52,478 nt of DNA from Candidatus Saccharimonadota bacterium (GCA_016290315.1 JAEETK010000005.1:1-52478); one strand, 5' to 3'; counted from the first letter of the stretch, positions 23,563 to 32,764 are shown. Notes: generated by a model from the letters alone, not told the origin. Numbers and translations are program-made.

Positions 23563-24791
23563 TACTTAATTTCCGTTCCGCCCCATTCTACCACCGTGAA
23601 GCCTTGACGACTAATCGGCGATAGCTGCTGTGGCTTTGTTTCGATTTCAGTGTCGAGATTTTGATATTCCATCACAATGCGAATCATTGTATCTGGCTTT
23701 GGAGTGACGATTAATCCCATATTTTTCTCTATTTCAGCCGCGGTCTGAAAGCGAATGAAAGTGTATGGTTTTTCTTCGAGAATACCCGCCCAATAGGTTA
23801 TAAACTCCTCGCGTTCTTTGAAATTCAGGCCCAAAACCGCAAGTTTTTCGTCCAAGAATGACTCTACTTTTTCTCGAGACACTACAAATCCCTCTTTGAG
23901 ACTGTCCGAGCTATACTTCTTAGTGTTCTTCGACTCGTAATATAATGCGTAATATTTTTTACCATTTTGATCCGTGAGCGTGCCGTTCGGCCGTGCTGTT
24001 ACAGTCCATCCTTTTTGGTAATCTGGGTAGTCTGTGGTTAAGCACTCAGGGTTACTTAGCATGACATTAACCTTTGTAGTCTTCGTTGGATACAGATACA
24101 CTATTGGTTTTTTGACTGGTATGTCAGCTGTATTATCATGCTCGCTCGCATCCCAACTAATCGTAACCGTCTTCGGCTGAATGTTCTGAATCTGAATAAG
24201 AGCCACGCTACCTCTAACACTAGAGTCTCCCCTAAGTGTCGAGTATGACCCATAAATATGAATATTGTAAGACTCGTCGCGTGTTACTTTTTCGATATCC
24301 ATCACGCTAAAACCAGCAGCTTCCTTTGCGACTGCGATAATAGATCCAGTCTTAAAGAAATCGGAACCAACGGAATAGACAAATGGAGCACCGTCATCGT
24401 CCTTGACCGAATTTATAACATCCACAAAATCGTCTAGCTCCGACGAGCTGCGAATTATTGCATACTCCTCGTCTTTAACTCCATTTAGCGCCAAGAAAGA
24501 GTTCGTAGCTTCCTCGGAATCGCTCGATGGTGCATTATAATCAACATAAACGCTATCGTAATCAACTTCAATTGACTCTATTATTGGCCTGACGGCAGTC
24601 TGTTCACTTTGCTCGTCAGTATTATTAGTACATTTATTCGATACCTGAATACCTATAAGCACTAGACCAAGTACGAATACGGCACCAAAGGCTACTACTA
24701 AAATTGTCGTCATTGCTATCTTGGAATCAACATAATTCTTCGATACGGCTTTTTCGTTGTTCTGGCTCGACTCGCCACCCTTTTCTTCCAT
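23562..24791 (-). CDS. Membrane-anchored surface protein with a KPxxYLYP domain, 409 aa
   Basis: A short cytoplasmic N-terminus, one membrane helix (about 27-49), an acidic linker, then two external regions. Residues about 225-409 contain KKPIVYLYPTKTTKVNVML, YPDYQKGWTVTARPNGTL near 262 and a C-terminal GFTVVEWGGTEI. I recall these landmarks from conserved extracellular domains of unknown function in Gram-positive bacteria and CPR genomes. Finding it downstream of frr and upstream of two small membrane proteins suggests a surface complex. Whether it is covalently attached or only membrane-held cannot be told. Confidence 0.72.
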   Translation of the reverse strand: MEEKGGESSQNNEKAVSKNYVDSKIAMTTILVVAFGAVFVLGLVLIGIQVSNKCTNNTDEQSEQTAVRPIIESIEVDYDSVYVDYNAPSSDSEEATNSFLALNGVKDEEYAIIRSSSELDDFVDVINSVKDDDGAPFVYSVGSDFFKTGSIIAVAKEAAGFSVMDIEKVTRDESYNIHIYGSYSTLRGDSSVRGSVALIQIQNIQPKTVTISWDASEHDNTADIPVKKPIVYLYPTKTTKVNVMLSNPECLTTDYPDYQKGWTVTARPNGTLTDQNGKKYYALYYESKNTKKYSSDSLKEGFVVSREKVESFLDEKLAVLGLNFKEREEFITYWAGILEEKPYTFIRFQTAAEIEKNMGLIVTPKPDTMIRIVMEYQNLDTEIETKPQQLSPISRQGFTVVEWGGTEIK

Positions 24792-24811
24792 GTTGCGTTT
24801 TTGCCCTTTCC

Positions 24812-25354
24812 TTAGATTTTCATTATTTCTGCTTCTTTTTCAGAGAACAACTTGTCAATTTCAGCATTAAAGTCTTTGATAATATCATCAACTTCTTTTT
24901 CGGCGCGCTTCTTGGCATCCTCAGCTAATTCAGCAGCCTTAATATCCTTACGCGCATCATCACGTGCTTTACGAAGGGCAATTTTCGCCTCCTCGACCTT
25001 TGCGCTCGTAGTCTTTACGATTTCCTTACGGCGCTCTTCTGTAAGCGGAGGAATCGGCACGCGAATTACGCGGCCATCATCAGACGGGTTGAGACCGAGT
25101 GATTGGTCGGCGCGAATAGCAGCGGAAATCTTACCAATGTTTGACGCGTCGTATGGAGTGATCAAGAGCATAGTTGCGCCCTGGACGGTCACGTTGGCAA
25201 TTTGATTCAGTGGCGACATTTGGCCGTATACCTCTGCCCTGACATTAGCAAGCATATCAGGATGCGCACGACCAGTGCGTACTTTTTTTAACTCTTCTTT
25301 AAAATGTTCGACCACGGTGGTCATCTTGGTTTTTACGCTGTTAGTATTGAACAT
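24812..25354 (-). CDS. frr: Ribosome recycling factor
   Basis: RRF splits post-termination ribosomes with EF-G. The 180-aa protein has RTGRAHPDML near 26-35, the hinge region, IRVPIPPLTEERRKE near 105-119, and a long C-terminal helix ending FSEKEAEI. It overlaps parB by 22 nt, so translation is probably coupled. The parA-parB-frr order links segregation to translation genes in this genome. Confidence 0.97.
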   Translation of the reverse strand: MFNTNSVKTKMTTVVEHFKEELKKVRTGRAHPDMLANVRAEVYGQMSPLNQIANVTVQGATMLLITPYDASNIGKISAAIRADQSLGLNPSDDGRVIRVPIPPLTEERRKEIVKTTSAKVEEAKIALRKARDDARKDIKAAELAEDAKKRAEKEVDDIIKDFNAEIDKLFSEKEAEIMKI

Positions 25355-26211
25355 AGTTTTTCAAACTCCTTCTCGTCTTTAAACTTTAGTACAATATCGC
25401 CGGAACCACGCGCATTCGTGCGAACCTTTACGCCAACCCCTAGCTTTTTGCTAAGTGCAGCAGCACGAGACTCACTCTCGGCGCTCACTGGGCGTTCCTC
25501 GGCTTTCTGGGCCGCTTTAGCACGCGCTTTAACTTCCACCATATATTGCTCGACTTTACGAGCGCTCCAGCTTTCGTTGATGATTTTCGGCAAAACTGCC
25601 TTGATTTGCTCTGGCGTAGCGGTAATTAATGGACGCATTTGCCCTTCGGATAGTTTATGCTCGACCATCGCATGCTTCGCTTCTTCTGGCAGGCTTAACA
25701 AGCGCATAGTGTTAATGACAGCGGACTCGCTCTTACCAACACGCTTAGCGACTTCCTCGGAACTCATATTGAATTGGTTTTTGAGTTTCGCATAGGCGGT
25801 TGCCGTCTCGATGGCATTTAGATCTTCGCGCTGAACGTTTTCGATAAGCGACAGCTCCAGCCGGTTCTGCGCATCTAATGATCGCACAATTGCGGGAATT
25901 TTTTCTATTTCGGCAATTTTAGACGCGCGCCAACGACGTTCTCCAGCAACGATCTTATATTTGTTGCCGTCTTTCGTTACAACAATGGGTTGCAATACGC
26001 CATGTTCTTTAATCGAGTTGGCCAATGCTTGTAGTTGCTCAGGTTTAAAATCGCGTCGCGGCTGGTCGGGGTCCGGCTCAATGTCGGACACCTTTATTTC
26101 ACGCAATTTGCTATCTTTGGCATCTTCGTCCGCCGTTGGATCAAAAGTGGAGTCGATACTCTCCGTCGGAATTAACGCCTCAAAACCTCTCCCTAGTCCG
26201 CGTGCGCTCAT
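25333..26211 (-). CDS. parB: Chromosome partitioning protein ParB
   Basis: ParB is a CTP-dependent DNA clamp that loads at parS. The N-terminal CTPase region has QPRRDF near 51 and the GERRWRA motif near 94-100. The helix-turn-helix is SSEEVAKRVGKSESAVINTM near 134-153. A C-terminal dimer domain follows after about 220. The first residues (SARGLGRGFEALIP) are the typical ParA-contacting peptide. At 292 aa it is normal. I did not find a perfect parS palindrome by eye, which does not exclude one. Confidence 0.97.
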   Translation of the reverse strand: MSARGLGRGFEALIPTESIDSTFDPTADEDAKDSKLREIKVSDIEPDPDQPRRDFKPEQLQALANSIKEHGVLQPIVVTKDGNKYKIVAGERRWRASKIAEIEKIPAIVRSLDAQNRLELSLIENVQREDLNAIETATAYAKLKNQFNMSSEEVAKRVGKSESAVINTMRLLSLPEEAKHAMVEHKLSEGQMRPLITATPEQIKAVLPKIINESWSARKVEQYMVEVKARAKAAQKAEERPVSAESESRAAALSKKLGVGVKVRTNARGSGDIVLKFKDEKEFEKLCSILTA

Positions 26212-26981
26212 TTTTCAATCCTTTCCAATACTTCATCAGCTAACGATTTGTATGCTTTCGCGCCTTTGCTAAAGCGGTCGTACTGGCCAATAGCAACACC
26301 ATGACTTGGAGCCTCGGCCAAGCGAACGTTGCGCGGGATTGTAGTCTCAAATACCTTGTCTTTAAAATATCGCTTCAGCTCTGCTAGCGTTTGTGAGCTA
26401 AGGACCGTGCGACGATCATACATCGTAGCAAGAACGCCGAGTAATTTGAGCTTTGGGTTCATTGCTTTCTTGACTAGATTCATACTCTCAAGTAGCTGCG
26501 CAACGCCTTCTAGTGCGTAGAATTCCGTCTGAACTGGAAGCAAAAGATAATCAGCAGCAATCATGCCATTAACCGTCAGTAACGATAAGCTCGGCGGACT
26601 ATCGATAATAATATAGTCGTATTCATCCTTGATTGAATCAATAGCCTTCTTTAGAATGCGAAATTTGTCTTCCATATCAGCCATTTGAACTTCGACGTTC
26701 GCGAGCTCGGGCATGGTTGGCGCGACAAAAAGCTTCTTAATTTTTTGATTAGCCTGGCAAATTACATTCTTAAATTCAGTCTCACCAAGCATGACATCGC
26801 ACATAGTTTCTTTGAGGTTGCGTTTGTCTATGCCGAGTCCAGAGGTAGCATTTCCCTGAGGATCAAAATCTATTAACAATACTGTTCTGTTTTTCTTTGC
26901 AAGATAAAATGCTAAGTTGATAGACGTCGTAGTCTTACCAACACCTCCTTTTTGATTGGTAACCGTAATCACCTTTGCCAT
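26208..26981 (-). CDS. parA: Chromosome partitioning ATPase ParA
   Basis: A deviant Walker ATPase that drives segregation with ParB. It shows the deviant Walker A KGGVGKTTTSINLA at 10-23, Walker A' region FDPQGNATSGLG near 40, and Walker B YDYIIIDSPPSLS near 118. The length of 257 aa and lack of an N-terminal DNA-binding domain fit chromosomal Soj. TAAAAT ends 6 nt before ATG, so the operon mRNA should be leaderless. Its stop overlaps parB by 4 nt. Confidence 0.97.
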   Translation of the reverse strand: MAKVITVTNQKGGVGKTTTSINLAFYLAKKNRTVLLIDFDPQGNATSGLGIDKRNLKETMCDVMLGETEFKNVICQANQKIKKLFVAPTMPELANVEVQMADMEDKFRILKKAIDSIKDEYDYIIIDSPPSLSLLTVNGMIAADYLLLPVQTEFYALEGVAQLLESMNLVKKAMNPKLKLLGVLATMYDRRTVLSSQTLAELKRYFKDKVFETTIPRNVRLAEAPSHGVAIGQYDRFSKGAKAYKSLADEVLERIEK

Positions 26982-27022
26982 ATGTCTATTTTATAATAAT
27001 CTCCACTTTTATTAAAGAGGTA

Positions 27023-27970
27023 TTACCAAATATAAGACTCTATAATCTCCGGTAATGGAATTTCTAATAGAATAAGGCCCCCCTCTTCGGCACGCTCGCC
27101 GATATAATGGATTAGGTCGACTTCTTCCTCGAAATAATGAATTTTTGGGTTTTCGGGGTCAGTACCAGTAGTGCTACCCAATACGCAAATATCCGTTAAA
27201 AGTTCTGTATTTATAGTTTTAATCTTTTCCGCATCATCAATGATGACAGTTTTTGCTGGAGATTCTAATGCCATTATTGTCGCACAGCCAAGCTTTACGT
27301 CATCCGCGGCTACATAGGCCGAATCGTCAATTACAATAGTTCCACCAATGCCCTTTGCTGGTGACATGCGACCATGCAGTGGCACAATGGAGTCGGTACC
27401 GGCGATTAATTTTTCTTTTGGTATCTGGAATTGCTTGCCAACTGCACAAGCCATAATAATCGGACGAATATTGTGTTCGCCAAGTATTTTGATTTTAACG
27501 TGAAGTCGGTCGCGCTCTTCGTCGATAAAGTCACCTTCATAGCCATCAAGCGAGAAACTGCTATTCTCAAAGTAGAAGTCGGCCGGGAGCTCATCGCCAT
27601 AAGTATATATGTTGGGATTCTTGAGGTATTTTGCGAACTCTTGCGGAACGTCATTAAAGTTCACAAACACGCGCCTAGCGATATTCGCAATCGAGAAGAA
27701 ACGTTGCGCCTCTTCGTCGGTTCGGCAACTAGTAACTACGACAATATCTGGCTCTATTTCTGGAAAATCTGCTGACGACTTGTAGTCAAGAATAACAATA
27801 TCAGCATCGACGTTTTTATTCACGCCCATAGTTACGACGAATTGCTGGCCGAGTATCATACCAAGGGCACGAATTGCAGATTTGCGGCCATACGAGCCCG
27901 CCACTACAATAGTTTTGATTTGTGGATTTTTCTTTAGATATCTTTCAATACGAGCTTTTGGTCCAAACAT
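27023..27970 (-). CDS. Mur-ligase-like protein with altered P-loop
   Basis: The fold of the Mur ligase central and C-terminal domains is visible: GEHNIRPIIMACAVGKQF near 168-185, LHGRMSPAKGIGGTIVIDDSAY near 202-223 (the GRM and DD/Y elements). However, the ATP-binding loop reads G25-S-Y-G-R29-K30-S31 instead of GxxGK(T/S)(T/S): the invariant Lys is Arg and the next Thr is Lys. At 315 aa it also lacks the usual N-terminal domain. It may be a non-catalytic regulator or bind another ligand. It follows the DUF308-like gene by 2 nt. Confidence 0.7.
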   Translation of the reverse strand: MFGPKARIERYLKKNPQIKTIVVAGSYGRKSAIRALGMILGQQFVVTMGVNKNVDADIVILDYKSSADFPEIEPDIVVVTSCRTDEEAQRFFSIANIARRVFVNFNDVPQEFAKYLKNPNIYTYGDELPADFYFENSSFSLDGYEGDFIDEERDRLHVKIKILGEHNIRPIIMACAVGKQFQIPKEKLIAGTDSIVPLHGRMSPAKGIGGTIVIDDSAYVAADDVKLGCATIMALESPAKTVIIDDAEKIKTINTELLTDICVLGSTTGTDPENPKIHYFEEEVDLIHYIGERAEEGGLILLEIPLPEIIESYIW

Positions 27971-27972
27971 GG

Positions 27973-28605
27973 CTATTTCTTCGCCTCCTTACCGGAAGCG
28001 CCAAGTGCTTTCTTACGCCTAGCCGAACGCTCAGCGTGTAGCTCTTTCATTTCATCCTTTGAATGAATACCAAAGAATAGATCGGTAAGACCGTTAATTA
28101 AAAGATAAGTCCCAAATAGCATAATATGAGCCACGTCGCTAATGTTCCCAGCGTTAAAGATAACAAAGCCTAGAACACAGCCGAGCATACCGTTTACTAC
28201 CCACATGAAGCGATCGGTAAGGTTATCAAAGCTGCGAAAACCCATTACGACTGTGATAATTGATGCGGCTAATACATAGGCGGCAAGCATTGATAGGCGA
28301 AGTGGCAGAAGTTCTGCGAGCGTAGCGTTAGGGTTCACAGTATAAAGAAGCGCAACGGAAATCGCCATCTCGACGACGCCTAAACCAAGCGGAAAGCCCC
28401 AGTTGCGCTGACGGCTAGAGCGATGCGCAACATTGATAACTTCGATAATCGCTAGTGCAAGCATTGTCCAGCCAACAACTTGAATTAAGAAGTTGACGTC
28501 TTGACGATGCGTAAACATCATATAAAATCCCGCAAATAGCGAAACAATGCCTTTTAGGACAAAAACACCCCAATGGCTTTCAATATATTTTCGTTTTGTA
28601 CTCAC
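27973..28605 (-). CDS. HdeD/DUF308-like membrane protein, 210 aa
   Basis: About six hydrophobic helices arranged as repeated pairs (12-35, 39-60, 70-92, 100-122, 132-152, 156-178) with a basic C-terminal tail rich in Arg, Lys and Ala. This is the HdeD/DUF308 pattern, associated with acid stress in enterobacteria but of unknown role elsewhere. The start is GTG 28605, fixed by AGGAG 9 nt upstream. It heads a two-gene unit with the Mur-ligase-like protein. Confidence 0.75.
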   Translation of the reverse strand: MSTKRKYIESHWGVFVLKGIVSLFAGFYMMFTHRQDVNFLIQVVGWTMLALAIIEVINVAHRSSRQRNWGFPLGLGVVEMAISVALLYTVNPNATLAELLPLRLSMLAAYVLAASIITVVMGFRSFDNLTDRFMWVVNGMLGCVLGFVIFNAGNISDVAHIMLFGTYLLINGLTDLFFGIHSKDEMKELHAERSARRKKALGASGKEAKK

Positions 28606-28673
28606 TTCAAAAAGCTCCTATTTCTTTAATTTAAGTATATTTAAAACAAGAGCGTTTTGCAAGTTGGAACAAT

Positions 28674-29696
28674 TTAGACGTGACGAATTTTGGCGCGTAT
28701 TTTTTCAATCAAATAGTTAATTCGATATTTGCCAGGCTGAATAACCAAATCGTGTGCGTGCAAGTACTGAAGTTCGTACACGCCAAAGCTTCGCTTAAAC
28801 TGGCTAACACCATAGAAACGATGTTTCGTATCGTTCAAGCCGGTAATCCCCCAAAGATTATAGCGTTCAATGCCGCGCTCACGCGCATCTTTCATCGCCA
28901 TCTCGTGAAGCAGTAGCACACCTTTGTGCTTGAGCCCCAACGACGTAGATGCCGCATAATGATAAGAAGCCTCATTGCCGTAGAAAATAATATAAATTTG
29001 CGCAAGAATCTCACCTTCGTAACGTGCGGTATATAATTTTACCTCGTCATACTTAGCAAAAGCTTCGAATTGTTTTTGCAGGAAGTCTTCCGAAAAAGCC
29101 ACGAATTTATGACGATCCGCTGTCTCCATCTGAGTTTTATAAAATTCAGGGATACAGGAAGGATCCGTGCTGACTTCGGTCGTAATTCCCTCATCTTTGT
29201 GCGCCTTGCGGAAGTTGCGGCGCAGACTCTGCGAGAAGCCCGCAAATACTTCGTCTTCCGATTTGCTAATATCCACAACACCGGCATATTCCACGGATAG
29301 ATACATCGGAGCTGGCTTTAGGCCGAGCTTTTCGAATAACTTGCGGTTATCTTCACCTTCAGTAATCTGCGGACGCACGCGTACGAATACGCAGTTGTTA
29401 GCCTCGCCCTGCTCCTTAATATCTTTAAATATCTCTTTGACTAGCTTTTTATTGCTCCAATCGAGAATTGGACCACCAGCAATTGCCATATAGGTGCCAC
29501 GCTTAGCGGTTTCTACTTGTCCGACATAGGCGGCCTGGATTTTGTTTTTATCGTCAACGGCTATGCGGCGAACGACCGTTTTGCCGCGCGATTCGTGAAA
29601 CTCGCCCCATGCCCAGCTTTGCAAAAAGTTAGCCTCATCATGGCTCGTCACAAACTTGTCCCATTTTTTCTGATCAGTAGCGTCAATAATCTTCAT
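28674..29696 (-). CDS. FemAB/FemX-family aminoacyl transferase (1)
   Basis: FemX-type enzymes add amino acids from aminoacyl-tRNA to the peptidoglycan stem peptide, building cross-bridges. The 340-aa protein has the family opening ANFLQSWAWGEFHESRG near 22-38, GGPILDW near 75, SLRRNFRKA near 160, and a C-terminal GNEASYHYAAST...YNLWGI region typical of tandem GNAT folds. ATG 29696 is preferred over a longer frame because the extended -10 TGC TAAAAT ends 7 nt before it (leaderless). A second FemAB protein lies upstream; the two share landmarks, suggesting duplication with each adding a different residue. Confidence 0.92.
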   Translation of the reverse strand: MKIIDATDQKKWDKFVTSHDEANFLQSWAWGEFHESRGKTVVRRIAVDDKNKIQAAYVGQVETAKRGTYMAIAGGPILDWSNKKLVKEIFKDIKEQGEANNCVFVRVRPQITEGEDNRKLFEKLGLKPAPMYLSVEYAGVVDISKSEDEVFAGFSQSLRRNFRKAHKDEGITTEVSTDPSCIPEFYKTQMETADRHKFVAFSEDFLQKQFEAFAKYDEVKLYTARYEGEILAQIYIIFYGNEASYHYAASTSLGLKHKGVLLLHEMAMKDARERGIERYNLWGITGLNDTKHRFYGVSQFKRSFGVYELQYLHAHDLVIQPGKYRINYLIEKIRAKIRHV

Positions 29697-29715
29697 GCTA
29701 CTTATTTTAGCACAG

Positions 29716-30732
29716 TTATAAATGACGGCGTTTTTTGCGTACTTCTTCCAGGAGATGAACGGCTTTATAATGTATCTTTTTGACCGGTAAGTCGTGCGCT
29801 GGCACAAAAGTGACCTGCTCGCCACCAAAACCGCACTTAAAAGTCGTCACTCCCGAGTAACGATGATGTGGCGAATTGGGCGGCGCAATACCGAAGAGAT
29901 TGTAGCGTTTAATGCCCATCGCCTTGGCATCTTTTATGATTTGCCATTGCAAAGCGTGTGCACCCGGCAGCTTTCGTCCCTCATCAGTCGATGCGGCTTC
30001 GTGATAAATCGCCTCTGGCTTTTGTAATAGGATTAACCCTTTAGCCAACTCTACGCCATCGAGCGTGGCCGTATATATGCGCGCATTATCGCCGAAAGCC
30101 TCACGTTGCGCTTGGATAAACTTACGCGAAGACGGAATGAAGCCCTGCCGTTCGGCGGTTTTTAGTTGGATGTCGTAAAAATTATCGAATGCTTCTTTGG
30201 AATTATCGGAATCGACTTTGATGCCAAGCTTAGCGCTGCGGCGCACATCGTAACGAGTCTGGCGGCGCATGTCGGCCAATAGCTCGCCTTCGCTCTTCGT
30301 TAAATCGAGCATAACAGTATGCTCGGCATGCAGATGCATCGGCGACTTTACGAGCCCCATTTCCGCTAAAAGCTTCTCCATTTCGGGCGAATCGTAGACA
30401 TTTGGGCGCATACGCACGAAGACGCACCTATTTTCTACCGCTAGCTCACGAACCTTGTCGAGGAAGAATTTTAGTACTTTCTTGCCTTTATTCCAATCTA
30501 GTAATGGCCCGCCAGGTATTTCTAGATATCTCCCGCGCTTTGCCGGCTTTAAAACAATGACAGCCGAAGCCACCATCTTGCCGTCCTTTTCAACGCCGCG
30601 ATAAAATACCTGCTCTTTATCGATCTCATATACTTTGCCCCAGGCCGAGGTCTGCAAGAAATTAGCCTCCGGGTGAGCCTTAAAAACGTATTTGTCTAGC
30701 TCTTCCGGCTTTAGTTCTACGAATTTCAACAT
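29716..30732 (-). CDS. FemAB/FemX-family aminoacyl transferase (2)
   Basis: The 338-aa paralogue of the adjacent transferase. Matching landmarks are ANFLQTSAWGKVYE near 23, GGPLLDW near 75, RRQTRYDVRRSAK near 157, and AIYHEAAST...YNLFGI near 255-290. It is the fourth gene of an operon MurF-like, hydrolase, FemAB-2; its start overlaps the hydrolase stop (TAATG). The context supports a role in precursor cross-bridge synthesis at the membrane. Confidence 0.92.
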   Translation of the reverse strand: MLKFVELKPEELDKYVFKAHPEANFLQTSAWGKVYEIDKEQVFYRGVEKDGKMVASAVIVLKPAKRGRYLEIPGGPLLDWNKGKKVLKFFLDKVRELAVENRCVFVRMRPNVYDSPEMEKLLAEMGLVKSPMHLHAEHTVMLDLTKSEGELLADMRRQTRYDVRRSAKLGIKVDSDNSKEAFDNFYDIQLKTAERQGFIPSSRKFIQAQREAFGDNARIYTATLDGVELAKGLILLQKPEAIYHEAASTDEGRKLPGAHALQWQIIKDAKAMGIKRYNLFGIAPPNSPHHRYSGVTTFKCGFGGEQVTFVPAHDLPVKKIHYKAVHLLEEVRKKRRHL

Positions 30733-31415
30733 TATTTTTCCAGCTCCTTATATTGCGCCGCGATTTCCGCCGCCGTCTCTTTAATGTCTTTGAGGTAATG
30801 CGAATGGCGCCAACCTTCTTTTACGGTTAACGAGGAATTGCTGAGCAACTCGTGCATCTTTTTGCCTTGACGCAGAGGAGTCATCCGATCATCGGTGCCC
30901 CATACTATTCTGGTCTTAGTCGTGATTTTACTCAAATCCAGTTTCTTATCAGAGTCAAGCATATTTGTCATTGTTTTCTTCATATTGTCAGGAGCGTCGT
31001 TATAGTCATGCACGCCTAGTACCTTGTAGACGACCTTGCGCGCAAGCTTACTCTTTCTGAGCGGCGCAAACGCCTTAGACATCTTGCGCATTAGGCTATT
31101 CTTTAGCGATGGCTCATAAATTCCAGCCGAGTCAAGCAAAATTAAGCCGCTCAAATAATTCGACCCCTTTTGCTCAAGCATGTTCAACAGAATGCGCCCA
31201 CCATTGCTATGGCCAAGCGCGATTGAGCCCTTTGGGATTTCTTTTGCTGCCCATTCCGCATAATCGTCGATAGTATAAACTTCGTCCGATTGCGTGCCAA
31301 GACCAGGAACGCGTAGCAGTACTGCATTTATCTTATAGCTCTTAAGTTCTTTGATAACTTCTTCCCACGGTTCTGGTATATAGGTCCAGCCGTGAATAAT
31401 ATACAATTTCTTCAT
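30732..31415 (-). CDS. Alpha/beta-hydrolase in the cell-wall operon
   Basis: A small (about 227 aa) alpha/beta-hydrolase fold: oxyanion loop HGWTYIPEPW, nucleophile elbow GHSNGG near 93-98, acid GTDDRMTPL near 185, and a His in GWRHSHYLKD near 207. The catalytic triad is therefore complete. Although the frame opens at 31430, ATG 31415 is preferred because it overlaps the upstream stop as TGATG. Placed between a MurF-like ligase and a FemAB transferase, it might trim or activate a wall precursor, but the substrate is unknown. Confidence 0.85.
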   Translation of the reverse strand: MKKLYIIHGWTYIPEPWEEVIKELKSYKINAVLLRVPGLGTQSDEVYTIDDYAEWAAKEIPKGSIALGHSNGGRILLNMLEQKGSNYLSGLILLDSAGIYEPSLKNSLMRKMSKAFAPLRKSKLARKVVYKVLGVHDYNDAPDNMKKTMTNMLDSDKKLDLSKITTKTRIVWGTDDRMTPLRQGKKMHELLSNSSLTVKEGWRHSHYLKDIKETAAEIAAQYKELEK

Positions 31416-32689
31416 CAATTTAGCCCCCATTGCGCTCGGCGCTTCTTGTAGAGTGCAGTTTGGCGAGGAAGCTTCGCGGCATCGTCTGGGTTTTCGAGTA
31501 ACTTTTCAATAATCCATTCGAGATATTGGCTACCCTTAAACATGATTGTTTCACCCCCCTTGAGGTTATTTTCGAGATATTTTAAAGCAGCATCTGGTTT
31601 GCGGAACGCCATCGCGCGTACGCCCTTCTTTTTTTGAAGAACTGGATAGGTATATTTTGTCGTGCGTCGACCTACCATCAATATCTGCTCAACATTCATG
31701 CTAGCTAATAACTCCGCCAGACGTTCGTGTTCTTCTTTTTCAACACTACCCTGGTCGATAATGTCACCAATTACGAGCCACTTGTGTTCGGCCTCCATTT
31801 CCTCGAACGTCTCGAGCATAGTTTGCATACTAATAATGTGAGCATTATAGCTGCTATCGATAATCTTGATATCATTCTTACCTTTGAAGAAATTGTTGCG
31901 ACCGGGTGGCGTAATATAATTGCTTAGATTGTAGTTTACCTTGACGTCCAGATAATCCATCAGCTTTTCGAGCATTAGCAACTGAATCGTTGCGTCGCGC
32001 GGAATTGGGTCATGAAATGTAAACTTACGCTTCGTAAAGGTAAATACTGCACGGTCTGGCTGAACTTTATAGCTTTTAAGCTCATTTTTACTAACCTTTA
32101 CAACCTCCGCATTAATATCGTTGGTCTTTTCGACCATAGTTTTATTGTCGCCATCAATCAGTACGAGTTTTTTAGTATTATGCGGAATGGTAGCAAACTC
32201 ATGCGCAATCGCTTCATCAAGAGATTTAAATTTCCCTTTTTTGACTACCTCGTCGAAACACATAGCGTGCGAACGCCCAAGACTAACCCAAAGTGACACT
32301 TCTGGCTTTAGCCATCTAGAGATATATTCTGCCCGTCCCGGAAAATCGCCATCGGTCTCTACAATGTAATATTTTTCTTTATGACGAAAAGTGAATGCAC
32401 GAATTGGTGATTTTAGAATTAGCTTTACCCATTGCATCTTTGAGCCAGTTACGCCGTGTTCGCCTAAAATGTCAAAAGCGATTCCGAAAGCGGAATTAGC
32501 ATTATGCGAGTAGTGCGCTTTGCGACCAAGCTGAGTCTCGATTAAGTTAAGCATCGTCGTCTTGCCAGCGGACCCAGTAATCATAATTATTCGCGGTCGC
32601 CAGCGCTTTAGCGAGATATTCGCCCAGAACTTAAAATACCCCGCAACTACAAAATATAATTTATCACTAATTCTCGATTTTAAATCCAT
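31415..32689 (-). CDS. MurF-like Mur ligase
   Basis: Mur ligases couple ATP hydrolysis to addition of amino acids or dipeptides to UDP-MurNAc peptides. This 424-aa protein has an intact P-loop G39-S-A-G-K43-T-T, the Mur-type NSAFGIAFD segment near 64, VETDGDFPGRAEYI near 110, and a C-terminal ligase domain with PPGRNNFF near 260. It has an N-terminal hydrophobic helix (about 10-27), which is unusual and may tether it to the membrane. The extended -10 TGG TATAAT ends 6 nt before ATG (leaderless). It leads the operon with the hydrolase and FemAB-2. Confidence 0.85.
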   Translation of the reverse strand: MDLKSRISDKLYFVVAGYFKFWANISLKRWRPRIIMITGSAGKTTMLNLIETQLGRKAHYSHNANSAFGIAFDILGEHGVTGSKMQWVKLILKSPIRAFTFRHKEKYYIVETDGDFPGRAEYISRWLKPEVSLWVSLGRSHAMCFDEVVKKGKFKSLDEAIAHEFATIPHNTKKLVLIDGDNKTMVEKTNDINAEVVKVSKNELKSYKVQPDRAVFTFTKRKFTFHDPIPRDATIQLLMLEKLMDYLDVKVNYNLSNYITPPGRNNFFKGKNDIKIIDSSYNAHIISMQTMLETFEEMEAEHKWLVIGDIIDQGSVEKEEHERLAELLASMNVEQILMVGRRTTKYTYPVLQKKKGVRAMAFRKPDAALKYLENNLKGGETIMFKGSQYLEWIIEKLLENPDDAAKLPRQTALYKKRRAQWGLN

Positions 32690-32705
32690 GGATTAATTAT
32701 ACCAT

Positions 32706-32736
32706 CAAAAACCGCCCCATGAGGACTACGGGGCGG
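32706..32736 (-). terminator. Terminator after the Erm/KsgA-like methyltransferase
   Basis: Minus-strand stem CCGCCCC / GGGGCGG followed by T5. Confidence 0.85.
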
Positions 32737-32764
32737 TAACTATATTATACCACATCTGTGTGGT

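Noticed and set aside
25333-26981. A parS site near parAB.
   Set aside because: No good match to the TGTTTCACGTGAAACA palindrome was seen by eye around the genes.
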